From assembly GCA_964628985.1 (NCBI GenBank), contig CAZVNJ010000001.1, forward strand, positions 1 to 64,000: DNA of 64,000 nt. Reading direction: 5' to 3'. A program made the position numbers and the translations under genes. Positions 59,325 to 64,000 of this stretch are shown piece after piece. The notes below the pieces were generated by a model. The model ran no database searches, was not told the origin of the DNA, and was given only the letters and a program-made list of their open reading frames with translations. Every line of letters begins with the position of its first letter. The stretch's first letter is position 1. This DNA comes from SURF-43 sp964628985 (GTDB lineage: Bacteria > Chloroflexota > Dehalococcoidia > UBA2979).

Positions 59325-60539
59325 TTACCAGCCGGCCTCGAGGAGCGCCAACGAGTCCTGGACCTGCTGCTCTTCCGAGCGTGCCCCCGCGTTGGCGTTG
59401 AAGTTCTTCACGGTCTCGCGCGCAATCGCCGGCAGGTCCTCGCGCGGAATGCCGAGCTGGCGTACCTGTGTCGGCACACCCACCTTCGCGTAGAGCCGCT
59501 CGACGGCGTCAGCGACCGCGAGGGTCGCCTCGCGCGCCGGCATGCCCTCCCGCCAAACATCGAGCGCCTCCGCCACCTGGCGGGCGGAGGTGGCGTCCGG
59601 GCTTGGGTGAAGTCGGAGTGCGGTGGCGGCGACCACCGAGGTCGATTCGCCCTGGCCGACGTGCGGGTAGCGGACGTGAAGCGCGGTGGAGACCGCGTAG
59701 TTGCCGGAGAACGGCACCGGCGACCGACCTCGGCGTCCATCGTCCTCGGCGCGATTCTGCAAGAAGGCAGCGGCGCATAGGTCGATGCGCAGGTCCGGGT
59801 TGTCGAGTTCATCCATGAGACGGGGATACGCAGCGCGCGCGAGGCGGAAGGCGTGGGCGCTGTCACCTTCCACCAGGGGATTGGCGCCTGTCTCTGCCCG
59901 ACCCGCGAGCGTGCTCGCGAAGACCGTGGTCGCCGTGGAGCGAATGAGGTCGGGCGGGGCGCTGAGGAGCGCAGCGGTGTCCCAGAAGATCGCCTGCGGG
60001 CGGGTCTTCGGGTCGAAGTACTCCATGCGGTGGTCGAGTTCCGGGTTCTTCAGTCCCGTACCCGCGCGGTTCATCGCGCTGGTGGGGGTCGTCGGGATGT
60101 TGATGATCGGCGGCTTCGGGGCAAGCAGCCGAGGGCTGTATGCGGGCTTGCCTGCCGGGTACTGGGTCATGATCTCAAAGGGGCTGGCGGACTCTGCCAT
60201 GAAGATGGCGACCGCACGGGTCGCGACGATCACGCTGCCGCCGCCTACGGCGATCAGGAGGTCAGCACCGGCAGCGGTCGCCGCTTCCTTCGCAGCGACG
60301 ACGGAGGCGTACGTCGAGTCTTTCTCGATCCGGTCGAAGACGCCGGCATAGCGGCTGCCGAGCGCTTCGACGATGCGGCCCACGACCGTGGTGCGCCCCG
60401 TCACCGAGGGCGAGCAGACGACGAACGCCCGGCGCGCGCCGGCTCGCTCGACCTCGCTGGCGAGGGACTGCTCGATGCTCTCGACACCGCTATAGAGCCG
60501 GCAGGCGTACGTGACGGCCCGGAACCCTTCGCGTGCCAT
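59325..60539 (-). CDS. iron-containing alcohol dehydrogenase-like protein, altered metal site
   Basis: The 404-residue protein has the family's GRIVEALGSRY, DLLIAVGGGSVIVATRAVAIF with the NAD-binding GGGSV, and NIPTTPTSAMNRAGTG. The metal site is not conserved: where the family has D-A-x-x-H it reads T205-V-F-A-S209, and the later His-rich segment keeps only part of its pattern (ALHVRYPHVG). It may be inactive as a metal-dependent dehydrogenase, use another cofactor arrangement, or belong to a divergent branch near maleylacetate reductase. GGGAGGG precedes the ATG. The substrate is unknown. Confidence 0.75.
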   Translation of the reverse strand: MAREGFRAVTYACRLYSGVESIEQSLASEVERAGARRAFVVCSPSVTGRTTVVGRIVEALGSRYAGVFDRIEKDSTYASVVAAKEAATAAGADLLIAVGGGSVIVATRAVAIFMAESASPFEIMTQYPAGKPAYSPRLLAPKPPIINIPTTPTSAMNRAGTGLKNPELDHRMEYFDPKTRPQAIFWDTAALLSAPPDLIRSTATTVFASTLAGRAETGANPLVEGDSAHAFRLARAAYPRLMDELDNPDLRIDLCAAAFLQNRAEDDGRRGRSPVPFSGNYAVSTALHVRYPHVGQGESTSVVAATALRLHPSPDATSARQVAEALDVWREGMPAREATLAVADAVERLYAKVGVPTQVRQLGIPREDLPAIARETVKNFNANAGARSEEQQVQDSLALLEAGW

Positions 60540-60572
60540 GCTGCCCTCCCTCGCCAGCGCGACGGGAGGAGC

Positions 60573-61352
60573 CTACGCCTTCCGGTATTTCCGGATCGCC
60601 AGAGGCGCGATCACCAGGCAGAGCCCGACGGCCCAGGCGAGCGTCTTCCAGACATCTGCCGAGGCGTCCGCTCCCAGCACCAGCCCGCGGACGGCGTCCA
60701 CCGCGATCGAGAAGGGGTTGGCCTGCGCAATCGGCTGAAGCCAGGACGGCATGGACTCGATCGGGACGAAGGCCGAACTCACGAAGGTGAGCGGGAACAT
60801 CCAGACGAACCCGGCCGTATTGGCGGCTTCGACGGACTTCACCGAGACCCCGATCATCGCGGCGATCCAGGAGAACGGGATCACGAACACGACTGCGAGC
60901 AGCAGCCCGCCGATGCTCTCCGTAAAGGAGCCATGGAATCTGAACCCGACCGCGAACCCGATGACAACGATCACGAGCGTCACAAACAGGTTGTTCGCGG
61001 TGTCAGACATGATCCGCCCAGCGAGTACGGCCGGCCGCGCCATTGGCAGCGAGCGATAACGGTCGAACGCGCCCTTCGAGATGTCTTCGGCGAGGCCCAC
61101 CGCGGTCGCAGACGTCCCAAACAGCACCGTCTGCACGAGGATGCCGGGGAGCAGGAAGTCGATGTAGTTCCCGGTCGGGACCTGGATGGCGCCACCGAAT
61201 ACGTAGTTGAAGAGCAGCACAAACATCACCGGCTGGAGCGTGGAGAAGAACACCCAGTCCGGCAGGCGCTGATAGCGGTAGAGGTTTCGCCGCATCATCA
61301 GCAGCGAGTCATGGACCGCCCAGCGGACGCTCCCGAGGAAGGAGTCGTTCAT
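60573..61352 (-). CDS. ABC-2 type transporter permease (DrrB-like)
   Basis: The 259-residue protein has six hydrophobic segments, with the ABC-2 signature around VQTVLFGTSATAVGLAEDISKGAFDRYRSLPMARPAVLAGR. This is the permease of a DrrAB-like efflux system, such as daunorubicin resistance. It overlaps its ATPase gene by 4 nt (ATGA). The cargo is not known; the antibiotic link is a family trait, not seen in the sequence. Confidence 0.87.
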   Translation of the reverse strand: MNDSFLGSVRWAVHDSLLMMRRNLYRYQRLPDWVFFSTLQPVMFVLLFNYVFGGAIQVPTGNYIDFLLPGILVQTVLFGTSATAVGLAEDISKGAFDRYRSLPMARPAVLAGRIMSDTANNLFVTLVIVVIGFAVGFRFHGSFTESIGGLLLAVVFVIPFSWIAAMIGVSVKSVEAANTAGFVWMFPLTFVSSAFVPIESMPSWLQPIAQANPFSIAVDAVRGLVLGADASADVWKTLAWAVGLCLVIAPLAIRKYRKA

Positions 61353-62347
61353 CGTGTGCTCTGCTTTCCAGTAACGGCCGGCTCGACGGCGGACTCTTCA
61401 GCCCCGTGCCCGGTCAGTGCGAGGAAGACGTCATCGAGACTTGGCTGTCTCAGCGCCAGATCCGCGATCGGAATGCCGGCAGAGTCCAGCCCGCGGACCA
61501 CCTCAGCCATCACCGCGGCACCGCGGTCTGTCGAGATCGAGACCTCGCTTGTCGAGAGGTCAACGTGCGGCGCCGCCCCGTAAGCGGCCAGCACCTCGCG
61601 AGTGCGGTCCAAGTCAGCGTCTGCCATCACCTTCACGGTGAGCACACGTCCCCCGACGCGTTGTTTGAGTTCGTCGGCGGTGCCGTCCGCGATCATCCGC
61701 CCGTGGTCGATCACCACGATGCGGTCAGCGAGGCGGTCCGCCTCTTCGAGATACTGCGTCGTCAGCAGCACCGTCGTCCCGCCGCTCGCCAGGCCCTCGA
61801 TCTCCCCCCAGAGTTCAAGGCGGCTACGAGGGTCGAGGCCGGTGGTCGGCTCGTCTAGGAAGAGCACCTGCGGGCGCCCGATGAGGCTGGCGGCCAGGTC
61901 CAGGCGGCGCCTCATGCCGCCGGAGTAGGTCTTCGCAATGCGGTTGGCGGCGTCTTCGAGCGAGAACCGGGAGATCAGGTCCTTCGCCCGCTGGCGTGCC
62001 TCCTCCTTCGGGAGGTGGTACAGGCGCCCGACCAGTTCGAGGTTTTCGAGGCCGGTCAGAATGTCGTCGACCGCGGCGGATTGGCCCGCGAGGCCGATCA
62101 CGCTGCGCAATTCTCCGGCCTGGGTAGCGGCGTCGAACCCGGCCACGCGCACCCTGCCCGACGTGGGGGCAAGAAGCGTGGTGAGGATCCTCACCAGAGT
62201 GGTCTTCCCCGCGCCGTTTGGCCCCAGCAGGGCCAGGACGGTTCCGCGCTCGACTTCGAGGTCGATGCCGCGCAGGGCTTCGACCGTCCCGTAATGCTTC
62301 GTGACGCCATCCACCTGGACGGCGAGCGCATGGTCAGAAAGGGGCAT
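61349..62347 (-). CDS. ABC transporter ATP-binding protein (DrrA-like)
   Basis: 332 residues from the ATG at 62347; a GTG two codons earlier is an alternative. Walker A is GPNGAGKTT, the signature YSGGMRRRLDLA and Walker B VLFLDEPTTGLD, all canonical. A C-terminal ~100-residue extension follows the ATPase core, as in daunorubicin-resistance DrrA proteins. With the overlapping permease gene it forms an ABC-2 exporter. There is no efflux regulator next to it. Confidence 0.88.
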   Translation of the reverse strand: MPLSDHALAVQVDGVTKHYGTVEALRGIDLEVERGTVLALLGPNGAGKTTLVRILTTLLAPTSGRVRVAGFDAATQAGELRSVIGLAGQSAAVDDILTGLENLELVGRLYHLPKEEARQRAKDLISRFSLEDAANRIAKTYSGGMRRRLDLAASLIGRPQVLFLDEPTTGLDPRSRLELWGEIEGLASGGTTVLLTTQYLEEADRLADRIVVIDHGRMIADGTADELKQRVGGRVLTVKVMADADLDRTREVLAAYGAAPHVDLSTSEVSISTDRGAAVMAEVVRGLDSAGIPIADLALRQPSLDDVFLALTGHGAEESAVEPAVTGKQSTR

Positions 62348-62511
62348 GGGCACCTTCTTGAATCGCCTCGGGGGGCTCAGGGACGGGGGGATGGCAATTG
62401 CCAGCCCGGCGAGGCACGAATTCAGCGCGCCTCAGCACGAAGAGGATAAGGCACAATCGCCCAGATTCTCCCCCAGTGATGGCACAGGTTCTGAATCTGA
62501 GACAGAGGCTC

Positions 62512-62997
62512 TCAGTCGGGTTGGGACGGCCGCACGAGGAGGATCGGCGTGTCCTCCAGGTGCCGCAGCACGTGGTCCGCGACGGAGCCGAGCACCGTCC
62601 GCGAAAGCCCGGAGCGCCCGTGGGTGGCCATGAGGACAACATCGGCTCCGAGGCGCTTGGCCTCCGCGACGATCGCTTCCCCGGGAAGGCCCTGCAGGAT
62701 GGCCGTCTTCACGGTCGCGATCCCCGACTCCCTCACCCGCAGAAGGGCGGCTTCGAGTTCGGCCTCGGCAGACATCCGCTCGCTCGCAATGATGTCGTCC
62801 ACCACTCGGAGGCCCACGCTGGGGCTGATGCCGAACTCGAAGCCCGCATTCGTCGTCTTGCTCAGGAGGTGCGAGGCATCATCGATCACCTCGACGATGG
62901 TGACGGAGCCAGCGCCGTCGACCACCTGGGGGGCGAATCGGAGGACCGCGCGGGAGAGTTCCGAGCCGTCGAGCGTGATCAGGGCGTTTTGGAACAT
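62512..62997 (-). CDS. universal stress protein (UspA family)
   Basis: 161 residues from the ATG at 62997. It has the UspA core MFQNALITLDGSELSRAVLRFAP, and the C-terminal ATP-binding GADVVLMATHGRSGLSRTVLGSVADHVLRH with the GxxGxxxxxxxGS pattern. It is expected to bind ATP and to be involved in stress or dormancy. It is divergent from the response regulator across about 240 bp, so they may share control, although no pair of -35/-10 elements is clear. Confidence 0.9.
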   Translation of the reverse strand: MFQNALITLDGSELSRAVLRFAPQVVDGAGSVTIVEVIDDASHLLSKTTNAGFEFGISPSVGLRVVDDIIASERMSAEAELEAALLRVRESGIATVKTAILQGLPGEAIVAEAKRLGADVVLMATHGRSGLSRTVLGSVADHVLRHLEDTPILLVRPSQPD

Positions 62998-63236
62998 CTG
63001 ACCCCCTGGGAGCGTGCACATCCGGTGCGACCCCATGGTGAGGCGTCCAGGGCGTGCCCTCTACGGCTTCACGTCACCCAGCAGGGGTGACCTTCGTCCC
63101 CGGGGCCGATTTTGGGGGCCGGGATGCCCGAACGTCCCCGGCAATGGGTGACTCCGGACAGGCCAACTCAGGGGTGGGGCTCTGCCATACTGCGGGCACG
63201 GCCTCGGTCGCTCTCGGCGATCTGGCGTAGTGCAGG
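62998..63236. other. 240-bp intergenic region between UspA and response regulator
   Basis: This is one of the longest gaps in the window. It is GC-rich with short runs of C and G around 63090-63160 and a CATACT (63187-63192) about 45 bp before the response regulator start. I see no clear inverted repeat or gene in it. It presumably carries two divergent promoters. Confidence 0.4.
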
Positions 63237-63926
63237 ATGACTTACATGGCTTCCGAATCGCAGACATCCGCCGGGACACCCATCCGCGTGATGCTGGTGG
63301 ACGACCACGAAGTGGTCCGGCGCGGCCTCCAGGCGATCCTCGACCGGAACCCTGAGCTACACGTCGTAGGGGAGGCCAGTTCAGTCGCCGCAGCGGTTCG
63401 GGAGTCAGCCCGGGTCCAGCCAGATGTCGTGGTGATGGACCTGCGCCTCCCGGACGGGTCTGGTGTCACCGCTTGCCGGGAAATCCGTGACGCCCACCCA
63501 GACATCAAGGTGCTGATCCTGACGTCGCATGCCGACCAAGACGCACTGTTCTCGGCCGTGCTCGCCGGTGCAGCGGGGTATGTGCTGAAGGACTTAGATA
63601 CGGCCGCCATCCAGAAGGCAATCGTGACTGTCGGGCGCGGGGGCTCACTCCTCGACCCGCACATGACCACGCGCCTCCTCGACCGGATGCGCCACGGGAC
63701 GGCGCAACACCCAGCGGACGACCAGTTCGCGACGTTGACGCCCCAGGAGGACCGGATCCTTGACATGATCGGTGAGGGGATGACCAACCGACAGATTGCG
63801 GACCGTCTCTCCCTGAGCGAGAAAACCGTGAAGAACTACGTGTCCGAGCTGTACGCCAAGCTCCACGTTGATCGGCGGACCCAGGCGGCGACCCTGGCCA
63901 CCGAGCGACGGCTGCGCAAGGGTTAG
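63237..63926 (+). CDS. NarL/LuxR-type response regulator
   Basis: The 229-residue protein has a receiver domain (VMLVDDHEVVRRGLQAIL at the start, phosphoacceptor Asp68 in VVMDLRLPDG, Lys in YVLKDLD) and a C-terminal LuxR HTH (TPQEDRILDMIGEGMTNRQIADRL and SEKTVKNYVSELYAKL). A DevR/NarL-type regulator that activates or represses genes after phosphorylation by an unseen histidine kinase. It is divergent from UspA, reminiscent of the dormancy-type DevR/UspA pairing. An ATG three codons later is an alternative start. Confidence 0.92.
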   Translation: MTYMASESQTSAGTPIRVMLVDDHEVVRRGLQAILDRNPELHVVGEASSVAAAVRESARVQPDVVVMDLRLPDGSGVTACREIRDAHPDIKVLILTSHADQDALFSAVLAGAAGYVLKDLDTAAIQKAIVTVGRGGSLLDPHMTTRLLDRMRHGTAQHPADDQFATLTPQEDRILDMIGEGMTNRQIADRLSLSEKTVKNYVSELYAKLHVDRRTQAATLATERRLRKG

Positions 63927-63958
63927 CAGATTCATTGCCTCCCCGCCGCGCCCATTCC

Positions 63959-63991
63959 TAGACTACCCGCAGACTCGTAGACTGCCCGCAG
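63959..63991. repeat. 14-bp near-perfect direct repeat at the right edge
   Basis: TAGACTACCCGCAG and TAGACTGCCCGCAG (one mismatch) start 19 bp apart, 32 bp after the response regulator stop. The second runs into CCCGCAGCGGG, a short palindrome. It may be a regulator-binding site for the next gene outside the window or part of a terminator. Confidence 0.45.
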
Positions 63992-64000
63992 CGGGATCCC

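Noticed and set aside
63085..63165. Possible hairpin from C- and G-runs between UspA and the response regulator
   Set aside because: Arms pair poorly and need several mismatches. No T-tract follows.
1..64000. CRISPR arrays, transposases, integrases, tRNA and rRNA genes
   Set aside because: I saw no regularly spaced repeats, transposase or integrase motifs, or tRNA-like cloverleaf. I cannot run tRNAscan, so a missed tRNA is possible but unlikely given the short gaps.

Overview
The window is high-GC, densely packed bacterial chromosome. I recognise about 58 protein-coding genes, with no rRNA, tRNA, CRISPR array, insertion sequence or phage gene. Most gaps are under 250 bp and none exceeds 300 bp. 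Many neighbouring genes overlap by 4 nt, either as ATGA stop/start pairs or as shared CTAG stop codons between convergent genes. The content is dominated by acyl-CoA chemistry: four class III (CaiB/BaiF) CoA-transferases, two other CoA-transferases, three crotonases, two biotin-dependent carboxylase genes, a methylmalonyl-CoA epimerase and a thiolase-fold/DUF35 pair. Alongside these are luciferase-like flavin/F420 oxidoreductases, SDR enzymes and molybdenum hydroxylases. This profile, together with several Tat-type and lipoprotein precursors, suggests a heterotrophic Chloroflexota member (Dehalococcoidia, SAR202-like or Tepidiforma-like). That placement is inferred from gene content only; no marker gene was tested.

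Layout. 1-8.3 kb: two SDR genes, a minus-strand block (Tat substrate-binding protein, alpha/beta hydrolase, CaiB transferase, P-loop kinase-like protein, MFS exporter), a coiled-coil/winged-helix protein and a PaaG-like crotonase. 8.3-16 kb: M23 peptidase, FAD oxidoreductase, unknown NTF2-like protein, methyltransferase, homodimer-type ABC exporter, acetyl-CoA hydrolase/transferase family enzyme, single-PAS protein. 16-25 kb: two overlapping CaiB genes, a single-chain biotin carboxylase/BCCP/carboxyltransferase of 1162 residues, an F420-type oxidoreductase, a secreted protein and a separate carboxyltransferase. 25-31 kb: sortase-like lipoprotein, matrixin-type metalloprotease, thiolase-fold/DUF35 pair divergent from another CaiB gene, LacI regulator.

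31-40 kb: heterodimeric ABC exporter, membrane-anchored sulfite-oxidase-type molybdoenzyme, UppS, Zn/Mn-binding lipoprotein, YibE/F membrane protein, small lipoprotein. 40-50 kb: a catabolic block (SDR, carboxymuconolactone-decarboxylase-like protein, DUF6282 protein, two 2-hydroxyacid dehydrogenases, fused 3-oxoacid CoA-transferase, crotonase, epimerase) with TetR and GNAT genes. 50-64 kb: EntS-like MFS, orphan xanthine-dehydrogenase-type Mo subunit, Dus, methyltransferase, second luciferase-like oxidoreductase, CobB/CbiA, flavin-binding split-barrel protein, PaaG-like crotonase, Fe-ADH-like protein, DrrAB-type ABC transporter, universal stress protein and NarL-type response regulator.

How the genes may work together (inference). 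CoA-transferases activate carboxylic acids. SDR, crotonase, oxidoreductase and aldolase-like enzymes degrade the acyl-CoAs. The carboxylases and the epimerase lead propionyl-CoA or longer acyl-CoAs towards methylmalonyl-type intermediates, with cobyrinate amidation as the only visible link to cobalamin. The most distinctive signals are the CTAG-overlapped convergent genes, a recurrent TAnnnT box 6-8 nt before start codons (leaderless promoters), the catalytic-residue variation across the CaiB set, and the Cys-less thiolase/DUF35 pair.
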